Part shown: one piece after another, positions 47,418 through 61,200 of the stretch
Position numbering within the stretch: the first letter of the stretch is position 1
How the letters are laid out: the number at the start of each line of letters is the position of its first letter
Assembly: GCA_004154925.1 (NCBI GenBank)
Contig: QJNS01000077.1
Location: 186,001 to 250,000, forward strand
Source: Monosporascus cannonballus
Taxonomy: Eukaryota; Ascomycota; Sordariomycetes; Xylariales
Length of the DNA: 64,000 nucleotides
Direction: 5' to 3'
Program-made: the position numbers and the translations under genes
The notes under the pieces: model-generated
Database searches by the model: none
The model's input: the letters and a program-made list of their open reading frames with translations, nothing else
Told to the model about the DNA's origin: nothing

Positions 47418-48044
47418 AACAAGTTAGGGAGGTAGCTACTTCTTGTATAAGAGGGAGGGGAATGAAGGTGATTTAGGGGATAATTAAGCTTTGGAAAAGG
47501 GTTGAGAACATGATTCCTGATATCACATTGATCAAATATTTCTTTACAACTCATTGTTGCATCAATTCAAAATACTTCACAACAAGCTATAGTTGTGGGT
47601 GACTTTTTGTTGGGATTTTTGATGCCTAGTAGGCATAGCCGTAACAAAACGTTCGATAATAGGCAGCTGGCAAGGGCAGAATATCTCCCTGGGGCACTTT
47701 AAAGCCCACCTTTAAGAGCTGCCAACAAAGTTTCTAACGTGAATTAACTCAACATCGTGCAGATAAAATCTTTCTAGCGTTAGAAAATGCATATACGAAT
47801 TAAATCATATAATACGTCTGGCAAAGGCGAATAGACACGCTAGACGAAGTACCATCTAACGAGAACATACTGTGGGTAATTGTATGCAAATGGTGGTTAT
47901 TATGTATCACCGAAGTATCGCTCAAAAACCCAAACACAGACCATCCTAACTAGACGGTTCCAGAAATGCCATTTCCCCCATGCCCCCATGCGTTCGTGTC
48001 GCGTCGCGTCGTTGAGGTCCAGGTGTCCGATACAAAGGCAGTGC
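47418..48044. other. Intergenic
   Basis: AT-rich spacer between the 5' end of the AdipoR-like gene and the 3' end of tma7. Nothing specific is seen. Confidence 0.5.
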
Positions 48045-48379
48045 CTATTTCTTGCCGCTCTTCTTGATGCCTTGACTGCCAGTGTTCAGAGGGCCCTTCC
48101 CGCCTCCAATCTTCTTGGCCAACTCGGCGCGTGCCTTTTCCTCTGCGAATCGTATTATTAGCGAAGGTGTTCTTGGCTTTAGCATCCTCTCAGCCACGTA
48201 CCGGCCTTCTTCTTCTCAAGGTAAGCCTTATCATCGTCATCCAGATCCTTCTGTTGCTTCTTGGGCTGCTTCAGGGGCTTCACCTTGCCTCCTTAAAAAC
48301 ATGTTCCGTCAGCAAGCTGATTCCGAGGCGATTAACGGGTTAAGGATAAGCACGCACCTTCTCTGTTGACTCCACCCAT
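48045..48379 (-). CDS. tma7: Translation machinery-associated protein 7
   Basis: Three very short exons, 48379-48358 (22 bases), 48291-48202 and 48142-48045, with introns of 66 and 59 bases; 69 residues. The protein reads MGGVNREGGKVKPLKQPKK, then an acidic DLDDDDKAYLEKKKA helix, then EEKARAELAKKIGGGKGPLN and a Lys-rich end (GIKKSGKK). This matches the length and order of TMA7, a small basic ribosome-associated protein conserved from yeast to human. Only the splice joints reveal it; no single frame shows the whole gene. It is divergent from prp4, with about 800 bases of shared upstream sequence. Confidence 0.93.
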
Positions 48380-49178
48380 TGTAACTGTGGTAGCTAAGTC
48401 ACGGCTAATGAAGGAATGTTCCCTTTTTATATGAAACTTGGCTTTAAATGTTCTCTGTAGGAAGGAGACGAAAGGTGAGGGATGGATGCGACTTGGCAGA
48501 AATAGTTGAAGGTGATTCAGACCTCGAACGGTCGGTCAGGTGTCAAAAAGGTGTAAGCGACCCGCGGGGACAATTCACTGCCTCTATCACTATCAGGGTC
48601 CAATGGGGTGAGTGGAATGGCCAGGGATAAGGCAAGTCGCGTCCTGGGGTTAATGCAGGCACGCCGGAAGAAAGAGCGGAAGCCGGTCTATGATATTTCC
48701 GTGGTAAGTACCGTAGGTACCTACCTAGAAAAGCATCCACTGTTAGGCACCTTATGTAACCGATATGGGGCTAGCGTTTCTTGGCATAGGAGGACATTGA
48801 GTAAGTCACTTCCAGTTGCTTTGTGTGATGTGATCCGTCCAACATTTTTCCAACAGCAAAAGTCATTATAGTCATCGTCGCCTTTGCATTGTCCATGTCA
48901 TCCAACGCCATCACCTCCCTCGGCGAGTTGCAAACCTGCACGTAATACGTGTCAGTTGATCTCGTCTGGAGCGACAGGTGCGCTGTCTGCTTTACCTCCT
49001 CGCACCTTTCTGGCGTAGAGGAGTTGAAAAACACACTTCCCGGTTCGACCCAATTTTCGCGCCTCGGCTTATTGTTGTTCTCCTGGCTAACACTACATTG
49101 TTCGTCCCGAAGGCTGCAAGGCCGGAGAAGCGATTTATAATTTTCACTCGAGAAATCTGAACAGAAAAGTGAGCAAAT
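48380..49178. promoter_or_regulatory. Shared bidirectional promoter of tma7 and prp4
   Basis: The two genes are transcribed away from this 0.8-kb interval, so it must hold both promoters. A symmetric accgtaggtacctacct stretch lies at about 48710-48726. No coding frame is convincing. Confidence 0.5.
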
Positions 49179-52100
49179 ATGGCATCGTCTGGTAGTTCTG
49201 ACGAAGGCGAGATTGTGGAAAACGGAGTGGGAGAAACCAAGGCAACTTCACTGCCTCATCTTGATGGATTCGTTGTTGACCGTATGGACAGAACTCGAGC
49301 TAGATATTCGAGATCCAAGTCGCCCGAGTATGAGCATGGCTCGAGACATTACACTGGCTCCTCACGACGCAGTCGCTCCCCGCGCGGTCTCAAGCGTCCT
49401 CGGGATCGCGACCGTGACGACCGCGACGCCCACCGTGGCGGCCGACTAGATGCGGATCCAAGACGATTCCGTGTCCATTACGAAGATTCTCGTGGCAACC
49501 ACCACCGTTCGCGCTTGTCTTATGATGATGAAGACCGGCCCCCATCGCGATCTTCCGCTTCAGCATTGCAGTATGACGACAGGGATCGGGACTACACGCG
49601 GAGTAGACCCCGAGATCGGAGTCGGGATCGAGATCGGGATAGGAACCGTGAACGCTATCCGGATAAGCGACCTAGAAAGCGCAGTCTCTCCCCTTACCGG
49701 CCCCCGAGAGGTGCAAGAGACCGTACCAATGGGCGACGACGAGGTGACGACCAAAGCCGCCGGTCTGTAGACAGAGATCGTGCCGGAAGTGTCGCATCAA
49801 GTATCGCGAATAGCCCGCGTCATTTACTAGATCAAGATCACGCCAAGCAGGATGCGTCAGTCAAGGCTACAAATGGTGAAAAGAGCGATTCAAACTCTAC
49901 TGGAGATCGGCTGGTCGAAGCTGCTCCCAACCCCCCTGCTCAACCGTCTGAGCCCGAGCCTGAAAAGGAATACGAACAGGAACAGCCGGTCGACATTGAT
50001 GCTGAAATCGAACGCCGGCGTCGTCGGCGGGAAGAACTTTTAGCTAAGTCACGCGGTGCCACGCCCATGCTGGTTCAAGCTCTCCAGGCTTCGGAGAAAG
50101 CCGCCCAGGATTCGCCCGCTCGTACGCGAGGGAACACGCCCATGATCACCGAAGAAAATACGCCTCGATCAGGTAGGAGCCCTTCTCAAGAAACTGTGTT
50201 GTTAGTCGCTGACGAATTTTCAGTGGCATCTTCTCCTTCGTCTCCTGCGCCGGTTATGCAGGAGGGCATGTCGCCCGCTGTACTTGACATATCAAATGAC
50301 CAAGAGTTGATTAATACTCACGCCGAATCTAGAAATGCTGATGATGACGGCCCTTCTGCCGCAGACTATGATCCAACCGCTGACATGAGAGAAGACGAAC
50401 TTCGGGATGAGCTGCGCCATGGTCATCTGGGTCCTCACGGAGAAGTACTACCCACTGACCAAGAGGCAGAGATACCCCCAGTGGAAGAAGTGACGGAGCC
50501 GCAGCAATCCAAGGGGCCCAACGGGGATGAGGATGATGATTTCGACATGTTCGCCGAAGACTTCGATGAAGACAAGTTCGCTGCTCCTAAGCCTACAGAC
50601 GTTGGGCCATTGGTAGACGATCGCAAGGTCCCAGCCGCTCTAGCTCAGCCTAACGGTGGAGGTATCCTCGAAGGCGACGACAAGGACGGATATTATAAGA
50701 TCCGGATTGGCGAGATCTTGAATGGTCGATATCAAGTTCAAGCGACTTTGGGTAAGGGCATGTTCTCTGGAGTTGCTCGAGCTGTTGACATTACAAACTC
50801 GAAACTCGTCGCCATCAAAATGATGCGGAACAACGATGCTCTCCGTAAGGGCGGCTACACAGAAATCGCAATTCTACAGAAGTTGAATGAGGCCGATCCC
50901 GACAACCGTAAGCATATCGTCAAATTCGAGCGGCACTTTGAGCACAAGGGCCATCTTTGTCTCGCATTCGAGAACCTCAGTTTGAACTTGCGAGAAGTTC
51001 TGAAGAAGTTTGGCAACAATGTCGGTATCAACCTGAATGCAACCCGGGCGTATGCACATCAGATCTTTGTTGCCTTGGCTCATCTTCGCAGGTGCAGCAT
51101 CATCCATGCAGATTTGAAACCCGACAACATCTTGGTAGGTCTGCCTTCCTTAAGAGTATTGATCAGTTTGCTAACTGTTCCCAGGTCAATGAGTCGCGTA
51201 ATATTCTCAAGATTTGCGACTTGGGTACAGCTATCGATAGGTCGGATGCTGCAACAGCACATACCGAAATCACGCCCTACCTTGTCAGTAGGTTCTATCG
51301 AGCCCCCGAGATTATTCTGGGAATGCCATACGACTACGCCGTGGACATGTGGTCAATAGGCTGTACGCTTTACGAACTGTACACCGGAAAGATTCTATTT
51401 ACGGGCGACAGCAACAACCAGATGCTCAAGGCAATCATGGAGATTCGTGGGAAGTTCACCCCTAAGCTGTACAAGCGTGGCCAACTATCACAGTTGCATT
51501 TTGATGATCTCGGCAACTTCATCAGTGTCGAACATGACAAAGTATTGGATAAGGTACGTTAGCGAATTTTCTGTTGCGTTTCCGTCTTTTTGATTTCCAT
51601 TCAGCGACGCGACGTTCAGAGATGGCCGTCAAATCATCGGACATCCAGCGTTTCTATTTTTATATCTGCCTTGGCCAATCACTGCGGCTTTTAGCGCCGA
51701 AGGGCGCCGATGCAACCGGCAAGACGCAAATGAGCCTCTGAAGAGGGAGTGATCCAGCCGTAGGGATTGTCATCCTGCTAGTTAAGGGTGGTTAGCGGTT
51801 AGGGATCCTTCTGGTCATTTCCTAGCACCCGCTCATTCATGCCGGGAACGTTTTCGGATTTCGAAAGGGGCCGTCAAGTTGATGTGCCTATTCCCAATCT
51901 TGCCCTTCCAGGGCTCGATACATGAACGCTTAGAGACCCATTACGTTTGCATCTTATTTTATCGAAATCTAAGGTGACAATGTGGTTACTAATTTTGGTG
52001 CTTACAGACCACCGTTCGAACCCTGACTATGGTCAAGCCTACGCGCGACCTTCGCACGCGCCTTATGGCCGCATCTGGTGGCATGAGCGATGTGGAGTAT

Positions 52101-52229
52101 AGGGAGCTCAATCACTTCGTCGACCTGCTAGAGCGTTGTCTAACGCTCAACCCGGACAAGAGGATTACCCCGACTGAGGCGCTAAAGCACCCATTCTTCT
52201 CCACCAAGGCCGCTGGCCCCTTCCGGTAG
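49179..52229 (+). CDS. prp4: Pre-mRNA-processing protein kinase Prp4
   Basis: Three exons, 49179-51134, 51185-51553 and 52008-52229, give 848 residues. The start MASSGSSDEGEIVENG is typical. Residues about 25-210 are Arg/Ser/Asp-rich (RS-like). An acidic Asp-rich region precedes the kinase domain, which starts at about 515. Its motifs are GKGMFSGVARA, VAIK, HADLKPDNIL (Ala where most kinases have Arg, as in other Prp4/PRPF4B kinases), DLG in ICDLGTA in place of DFG, and YRAPEII. PYLVSRFYRAPE is a family hallmark of the activation segment. The kinase phosphorylates spliceosome components and promotes spliceosome activation in the nucleus. The second intron (51554-52007, 454 bases) is far longer than any other intron in the window. 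Confidence 0.94.
51554..52007 (+). other. Unusually long intron of prp4
   Basis: The donor is GTACGT, the acceptor CTTACAG and a TTACTAAT branch lies about 20 bases before the end. At 454 bases it is about six to nine times the length of most introns here. It includes a GC-rich hairpin-like agcgccgaagggcgcc at about 51693-51708. I could not identify a complete snoRNA or an inserted element in it. Confidence 0.75.
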
Positions 52230-55200
52230 AAGTTGGGGGTTGGTCGAAAACGTAAATGGAGGTGAGGTGTATCGATCATGCCAAAAATCCACTCCGTGCG
52301 CGTGGTTATCTAGGCGTTGTGGAGTGTAAATATATGGAGAGAGCTTTTGGTCGCATAGCCCAATGCGTAGCAAACATCGACTCGGTCAGCATTTAAAGGA
52401 GAGGACCTCTTGGATTCCTGCTGAGTAACTAGCTAGTCCTCGCAGGTTCTTGACGATTTCCCTTGGTCGTTGCAATACCAGCAGGCGAAGGCCTTGGTTC
52501 TCACGGATGTCGAGGAACTATGGACCTGCCCATGAATTAGGTTCGCGGCACGGGTAGTTAGACATCCTGATCAGGCACATGATGCCTTCTCCCTCACAGC
52601 CCTAAGTTGTCTAACTAGTATAGGACGGTGAATCGGAACAGGCGATTTACAAACACGGGTGTTAATCTAGTGCGATGGATTTCCCCGGATTGGTGCAACT
52701 ATTCTTAGTTCTTATGCATAACACGACTAAGCCAGCCAGATTCATGCTGGGGCAAACTTCGTCTATTTCCAGCTGGACCCATCACACATGTGTCTATCTA
52801 GATCCTATGGGAACGGAACACTCCCCAAGTTGCATGTTGACATCGCGGAGCGAAACGCGAGGGAGACAGCCACTTGCTCACTACTACTCCACCCCTATGG
52901 TTCACAAGGGCGCTCCGTACGCTGCTGTTATATCTAGAGAGCGATGTACTTGCCGAGACCCGAAGAAGCGGGCGATGGATGAGAGATTGTGGATGATGAG
53001 CTGCTGCTGATCCCCCCCGGTCAAATCGGCTGTTTCCACTTACTATAACAGGGGCGCTAGAATACTGTTGGAACATGCTAACGTTCACTTACTATAGGGC
53101 AGGATGTAATGATAATAGTCATGTCGGCGACCAACGTTATCAACGCCTCGGCCGCGTCTGGGGCGTCGTAGATCGTGTAGGCTGGACTTGCTTTGCATAT
53201 TCTCCGTCTCTCTGCGTAAACATAGGGAGCCTCATCTGCCTACCCCGAGAGTTCCAGGTTAGAGACGCGGGTCCTTCAGTTGGTACGGACAGATTGCTAG
53301 ATGAGTAGATAGAGGAATCATGGTTAAGCGACGCCCTGCGCCGTCATGTGCGTACGTGTAGCGAGACCGCCATCCCGCCACCTGTTACTCGCTATACCGG
53401 TCACCTACTACAGTCAGTCGGTGAGTCGGTAAATCGGTGCCGCTACGGGATCTGCCTGAGTCATTGCGGCCGTCGTGCCTCCACGTCTGTCTGCCTGTCT
53501 ATTTGTCTATCGACCTGTCGGCCTTCCCCATCTCCCGCCCTCCCTTTTCACCACCTGTCGTTCCCGCCGCCTGCCGCCGGGACGACAGATCACGGATCCG
53601 GTGGCACGCCGGGGCGTCTGTCGCACGGGGTTGACTACCACTCGCCTTCATATTGATGCTGTAGGTGAGCTGCCTGCCCCTGCGTCTGTGCGTAGATAGA
53701 AGTCATATGTACGTCTCCGGGTCTGGAAGACGAAGAGCCGTTTCGACGCCGGCTGCGTTGGCTGCCTGAAAGCTGCTAAAGGAACTGGAAACATCCGAGC
53801 GCTACGCCACGCATGCGTTACGTGCGTCTCTCCTATGCTCCGTCGCCTAGACTTTCCCTGACATGTGGCGAGCGACGTATGTAAGTAGCCTGTCAGTCAG
53901 CCCGGGCAACGAGATGTTCCAGCCCTGGCTGAGCCGGGCCCACGCCCCCAGAGTGACCTAGCTAGCAGTTGAACCTCGGGTATCGTATGAAACCTGCACG
54001 TACGCGCTTGTATGTGGGTGCGAATATGCGTGCTGTGTATGTGTATCTAAGTATGTACGTATGTAACGAGCCAACCAACGGGCGCTAACCACTTATCACC
54101 ACGGATATCGCGCGCCAAACGGCACCGTGTACCATGCCCCAGCCGCCCGTCTGCCGTGCGAGGCTCCAAGAGTTGACTGTTGTGCCGCGACGCGGGCATG
54201 GAAGACAGCACTGACACGTACACGCACGCACACATACAGACAGCAGAGACTACCGGTGCACAGAAGGGCGGGCCCCCGTCCGTCCGTCCAACCTGGCACA
54301 GAATATGTCTGAGGTGCTGGTACTTGCGTAGTATCAGGGCTAGAACGTGTTACCGGGTCAGAACACAATACCGGGCGTAAAGAGGGAAGGAGAGGAAGCT
54401 GGGTCGTCTTGCGGAGGCCTGCAGACGGCCGGGTTGTTGCTGTGCGGCTCCCTGCCGGCACCCGGGACGAGAAGGGGCAGTCTTTCGGTCTCCGCCGGGA
54501 GATGCGTGGGCTGCCTGTTTAGGCTGCCCTGGCCTGGATCGGATGGGAACCCTATCAAGATATTCCGGCACTCGTGCGGGGGCGTTGTGATCTCCATCTT
54601 TTGACCATTAGGCTACGTCTGGGAGATGAGATATGATACAGTAATAAATCAAGAATTCGAACTGTACGACCTAGTTTTTGCATCCAAATCGGAAGCGCCG
54701 TGTACAGAAGGGCGTCGAGATTGCACAGAGCAAGGGCAGGCACCTAAGGCAAGCCGATATGGCGCAGGTAGGACGGAGAGGGTGTAACACAACACCAGGG
54801 CTAAGCCATGTCAGAGTTTCTCTATGTCACGTTACACGGCCGTAGACGTGAATGTGTGCTCCGCGTTGATCGAGAACCACTTCTAAACTATCCCTGTTGA
54901 ACGTTTTCTCAGAGGGCAAGCGAGGTTGATACTTCGAAACCGAACCGGGGCGAATAGACAATTCACGCCTCCTCAGCCCTCTGGCCGTCTAGACGTTGGG
55001 ATAGCCACCGTTCAACACTGCTGGGCGGCTAGCCGTCATATCAAGATTCTTACCCCCAATGGCACCCTGAAGCATATGCAGGTGGCCGGGAGGCAACAAA
55101 TCAAGATCCCAAGACGGCGGGACTAACTTTAGGACTCCTCTTGGTTCTCAGATCATCTCCCCGTCAACTGGATAACAGGCATATGCTTACACAGCCTCGT

Positions 55201-58200
55201 AAGGGGTCAAAGGGCACAAAGTGAACTCTTGTGGTTTCCACAGTAACACTCTATGTACAGAGAGCACCTGTAAGACACCCCACCCGTCCCGCTTGGCGGC
55301 ACATGGCTTCCTGCCACCGTTTAGATAGGTCATGCAGACGACGTGATGATTGATGGCATGCGTCCGGGAAAAAGGGCCCCCGACGAAGCGGTGACGGGTA
55401 GGCGTGGCAGGCTCCGGTAGCAATGACCGTTCAAAGAAACACTGGGAGTTGCGTCAATCGGGGACAGCCAGTCCCCTTCAGCGTCTTGCACCAGATCGAC
55501 AGAATTACGACATCACCGAAGAAATTCCGCCTGCACCCGTCAAAGCCAGTTACGTTAATGTCAGATGCGGCGGAAGAAGACATTACCCCAATAACGTGAG
55601 ATATGCGAAATAGATCGGATTGGCCTTGCCGATTGCACCGGGCGGAGGATCTCGTCCTACGTAGCTGGGTAGGTCTAGACGAGGAAAACGTCAGAGTAAG
55701 CGCCCGCGGAAAGCCAACCGGGCGGCACGGAACCATTCGCAGGAGCCGTCGATATTGAAGAATAGCGCTGCTGACGTGGTGTGATTATCGCTCGTATATC
55801 TGCCACGTTGGTCGGGCGACACTAGAGGTCGCTATGCCGGCAGATTTCAGAATAAAGGGCGTCTCGAACTGCCTTCTGCCGATCTACAAAGGGTCAGCAT
55901 GCCTGGCTGACGTTCTGATGTTCTCTAGTATATCGTCAGACCCAGTTCATTATTTATTTTGAATGTAACGGCGCCCGTCAAAGGCCTTCCCCCATCATGC
56001 CGGCACGATCCCTCCGCTCGGAATTAGCCGACTGCCTATTCTGGAAATGTTGATCACGGGCGCACTGGGGGAATAATAAAACAGCGATAAAACTCCTCGG
56101 CGAACGAAGAAGGCTGTCGAGGGCTAGGGATTTCCTCGCAAAATTGTCGCATGGTAATCCATCATCACTTGTGATCAGCCTTACCAAGACGTGCCTTTTC
56201 CACCAGTAGACGATGGAGATGTAGGAGTAAATTAATTAACTAGCTCGCATCGTCCACGGAGATGACGCTCTAGCCCGGGGCGGCCTCCATTGATCATCGT
56301 GGCTGCATATCTCACGCCTCTGAAAAATGCGTGTGCGCTTTGCATAGTGGAGGATTCATATCATTGGCCGGCCAATGACGCTCAGTTCCGCGGATGAAAA
56401 TATTCTGTCTCATCAACATTCCTGGCCAGGCCTGTCGCTACATATGGACGTTGGTAATCCATCTATTGGGTAGGTAGTAGTTAATCCCTTCACGCATTCG
56501 ATCTGGGCGGGATGTGATAAACCAAACAATGTCAGGGGTGGCAGCTGGAGAATATTCGACGAGAGAGGATCGTCTGTTCCAGAGATGTCACTGATCCCTC
56601 AACTCCTTTCACTGCGGTGAGCGGAGATCCGCGTCCACACAGACGCCGGAACTTCGCCCACGTCCAAGGTTATCACATTCCAGCATCATTATCTATCATT
56701 GTCATCATCAACAATGATGAACTAGCGGGGTAGTCTGTGACGAAGTTTACGTCAAAGCCACATACCACGCTTGGAAGGTTTTAAGTCGCTTCCCGTTCTC
56801 CGGAAAGCTATGACCATGGGCGTGTATTCCCTAGCCCGGCCCCCAAAATGCTTAGCTATTTCAGCAGTTAATAAACTAATACATACTTACTGCTTGCTAT
56901 ACTACATTGAGATAGATATATGTATGTATGTATCATAGCCCTCAAAGCTCGAGACTACATGGAGGCCGTAAATCTAAATGGGGCACCAGGGGAAAAGTCA
57001 GAACCCAGCGATGACCCTGCCTGATAGACGCTACAACAGGATTTGAACATTCCGTGGGCCGCGGCCGGTATATTTCAGGATCAGGATCAGCTAATCATCC
57101 CCAGCTTAGACCAATCCAAAGGGATGGCCGACTCTTGGCAGTCCATCACTTGGGATTTGACAAGATCTTCGCTCCTGTGTAGACGGAGTTCAGGGATAGA
57201 GTTTCTTGACACCCAGGTGCAACCGACTCGCGGGTCACGACGACAGCTGGGGCAGAATCACCGAAACTCCCGCTGCCGATCTTCAGGGTCTGGGTCTTGC
57301 AGTGTTCCGTCTCGGGTTTGTGAATAGGTTGATGGCCCCGAAGTACGCCTACGGGAGAGTGGGAACCATGGTAAACGGCTAACACGGCCGTGAAAAGACG
57401 TGCATCCCACCATCGCGGTTGACTAGTATAGCAGCCGACGGGCACGGAGATGGTTCGGCAAAAGGACAGCCTCGGCATCTCAAGGAGAGCAGGGGCATCT
57501 GGTGAGGCTGGCGGACAGGGCAACAGAAAAAAAAAAACGTGCGCACGGAGCATATGGCTTGAGCCCTGTTTCCCTCGTGGGAAATCTCGCAGAAGCAAGG
57601 GACCATGCTCGGTCACTGATTGCCAGTGCGGCCCAGCCCATTGTTTCGGGATCACACTAGTCACGCGCAGACCATGCTGCTTGATGAACGACGCCCGTCC
57701 AAACCGCCTAGGGTTAATTCCCGAAGAGGAGGTAAGGGAGATGAGAGCCTAGAGTTTAGCTAGGCATGGGTCTATGTCTCGGAATTCGTCACAACGTCAC
57801 AAGTACAGGAGAACCTGGCTTGCAAGCGAACGAGGATGAGGTTAATGGGGCGGCTTGTGTTGACATCAACCCAATGGAACATTGCACAGATACGATGTCG
57901 GTATAAACATCGTAAGTACTACCTTGAGGTATACGGATAGTAAGTTATGGGGGTTATCTCAGGAGAGATCAGCCAATAACAAGGTGCATCGTTGATGTGA
58001 TCAGAAGTGGTCGAAGAACAATGGTTACGACAGTTGCCAAGACTATATACGACGTATACATGTACTGCTATACTTCTAGGCTGATTTTGCAGGCCGTTGC
58101 TGAGATTGCCTCCAACTTAATATCACTCAAAGAGACACATAGCCGATAGTCGAGGTTGGTGCGGTGACTCGGAACGAAACTTACAGGAACGCTTCTGGAC

Positions 58201-61200
58201 GGCGATCCCATATTACGGCAGGAGGCGAGAAGGGAGTAAAAGGAGAGAAAACATTCGACAGTCATGCGACATTCAATATTATGCGCATATGTGACTGCGG
58301 GCGGACGATGTTACCTACTGGGTGATTTGGATGCTGATTCTGTCAGATTCTGAGTGGCCATCAGGGCTTTGGCATCCTTGGCCGACAGCCTCACTCCTCG
58401 CTCTCGGCAAGACGCGGTGCTCTGAACTCGCCATACAAGCCCGTATGATCCTTCCATTACGAGGCTGCTGCATGCAACCACAGGCGCAGATTACTACTAC
58501 CCTCCACACCACCATATCGGAGATAGTCCCTCACTGTTCTTCAATCAACTGGCGAATAAGAGCCCCTCCCTTACCTCTCCCTTTGATCGCTGCGTTGCCG
58601 CGGACAGGCAGGACAGGGCACGCAGGTGGGCAGACCCTGCGGGCAGGCAGATAGACCCCATCTGACCGTCGGCGGGATCTGGGTCTATGCCTGCCTGTCC
58701 GCTTTGATGGGCAACTAGCCAGATCACATAGCGGCGAAGCGTCTTTTGGAGCAGTCAATGCACTGCTGAGGATGAGCCCCGAGACTTCGCCATCGCCACT
58801 CCTTTTACACCTTAGCAGCATACATGCGCATGTATGGGCCGCCTGCTCCATGCAAGTACACGTACCTTGCGCCGGTAGGTACAACGCAATTCATGGATTT
58901 ATTATTACTACAACGTTGAGATCCACCAGGTATTATGTATAGAGCTACATATGGAAGCGAGCCTACATGTAAACTAGGGTCTCTGGGCCTCCGACCCGAC
59001 CTTTGTCCAAGCGTGGCGACTGGCGATTCCAATATAAACACGATTCTGTGGAGGATCCGGTGCAGGTACCTAACCCGATATCTTAGGTAGCCGTATATAC
59101 ATAGAACAGATCTAGAGCGGGGAGAAGGGGGGTCGCAGAGCCCAAGATGCGGCCGATTGCAGTCTGGCTGTGTGGCATGACTTCTCTATTGGTCAGAGCG
59201 ACGACTAGACGCCCCTAGGCGGACCCGTTCATGTGTCTTGCAGCTTAGCCTGTCAGATGTGTCTCTTGTGGAAGTGGCTGAGAAAGCGCCGAGAGGGCTG
59301 AGGGGTCCCGTCTGATTCGCCAGCGCCGCCAAATTCTTCCTGCAAGACGACATCGACGTAGCATCGGTTGTTCCAATCCATACACATATTGTGGCACCGG
59401 TTATACGTATGAGTGACTTAACCTTTAACTCGAAAGCCCGCTAGGAAAGCGTCTAGTGGGCGTCGGAGTCAACCAGTCACCGGCAGTTTCAACCATCCGA
59501 CGTCTCTCTTCCAGCGTATGCGGCGAAACCTACTGCGGAGGGCCTGAGCGCGTTATAATTGGCCTGAGCGTATTATAATTGGCCGGGGCTCAGAGGGATA
59601 CACATCCACAATGACAGGTGAGTATCATGGCATATGTGTATGCGTATGTACGTACGGGATATATGCTATGGAGGCAGGTAGACAAAGTGGGTGAACCACC
59701 CCAAACCCAAACAACTTCTGTTCTTTGTTGTTATGACTCTCTATCAGGCATGGCCCTTGGTCTCAGCTTTACTCAGCCTGCATTCTACCGAGGAGCCCTG
59801 CTTCTGGATCTGTCATTCCAATCTGTGCCTGCGTCTACGTAACCTGACAATAGACATCTCCGTAAAACATAGGGATCTGCGAGTTATGTACGGGGTTTCA
59901 AGCCTTTGATGAGGAGGCGAAACATGCTACGTGCTACCAGACACATGGCATCAATCCAAATCAGAGATACATGTCAAATGCTAAACCCCAATCGTGCGCT
60001 TTGCAATGCCAGCAAACTAGCGTGAGCAAGCATTTCAAGCAGTCTTCTCCATTTTCCGCATTGATCACCAAGGGGACGAAGCATCTCTTGCAACAGAAAC
60101 CCTGTGCCTTGCGGGAGGAACCCGGCCCAGCTTGCTGGAAAGCGGTCTTGAATCTTCGCCCTACCGCAGGTACTTCATGCGAGCCCCAGTTGCGATACAA
60201 ACAATGCCGAGCTGCCGTCGTAGTAGAAAGGGAAACAGAATACTAGCCTCATTATTGGAAGCCGATCACTGTTTACTTACAGTATATGTACCACGCAGTA
60301 GCTTGGGTCAAACTACGATGCGACGGCGCAACAAGAAAGTTTGACCAGCGGCAGATTGGTAATCCGCCCTAACCAGGCGCTGATGCAATCTCAGGACTTA
60401 TCAACTGTGGTATTGTAAAGTTGTAGCTTAATTAATTAGAAGATGACTAGTCGTTAACTAGTTTTGGTAGGCTATTTTGTAGGAATGTTTTCTTTCATTA
60501 TCACCAAATTCATACGTCCCGCTTGCTCTCTCTTAGCGCAGGCTCAGGTCAGTTCGATCGAGATGAAGAGAACATATGATAAGCCAGCTCGTCAGTGTTC
60601 TCACATGGGAGGATCTGCCAACCAACCGGCAACGGCCTTAAGAGGGCAAAGTACCGCAGAAGAGCACACGAGTCACGGGTGTCGTCTATTATGACGGTTT
60701 GCCCGGCCAGTGGGAAGGCAGGCCGGCGGTGCACATCCAACGAGAATGAGATGATGTGGAGTGTCAGCAGTCCATACCAATCCCGTTTTGATAAGTGATC
60801 ACACGCACGCCCCTTTCCATCTGGTTTCTTAACACCTCTAGACAAGGGTCCCCTCTCACCCAAAGGCGTGTTATTAAAATGGAGGGCAGGGTTCCAGTGG
60901 AGTGGCTGCGGGTCCTCGATGCTGAATGGGCCGTCCACTCTCTCGTGTGTCAGACATTCTTGCCACCATTCATTTACGAAGCGTCACAGAAATCTCAGTC
61001 CTTCAGAGCCTGCCCATTCTTTTCCCTCGTGGTGGGGTGCCCTAGAAGCCTTGGGCCAGTGCACACATTCCTTGCCCACCCCCCCTTTCTCACACCCACA
61101 CGCTCGCATCTCATCTGTCTCGCCCAACGCCGTGGACAGCTATCCGGCGCTACATAGTTATTAGCGCAGCGAATTTCAGAAATAGCGCGTACAGTCGCAG

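Noticed and set aside
54520..54620. Possible tRNA on the minus strand (taatggtcaaaag)
   Set aside because: Only a D-arm-like word; no acceptor or anticodon stem could be formed.
57146..57664. A 172-codon minus-strand frame
   Set aside because: No recognised motif, a homopolymer Phe run from a poly-A tract, and an equally open opposite strand; most likely chance.
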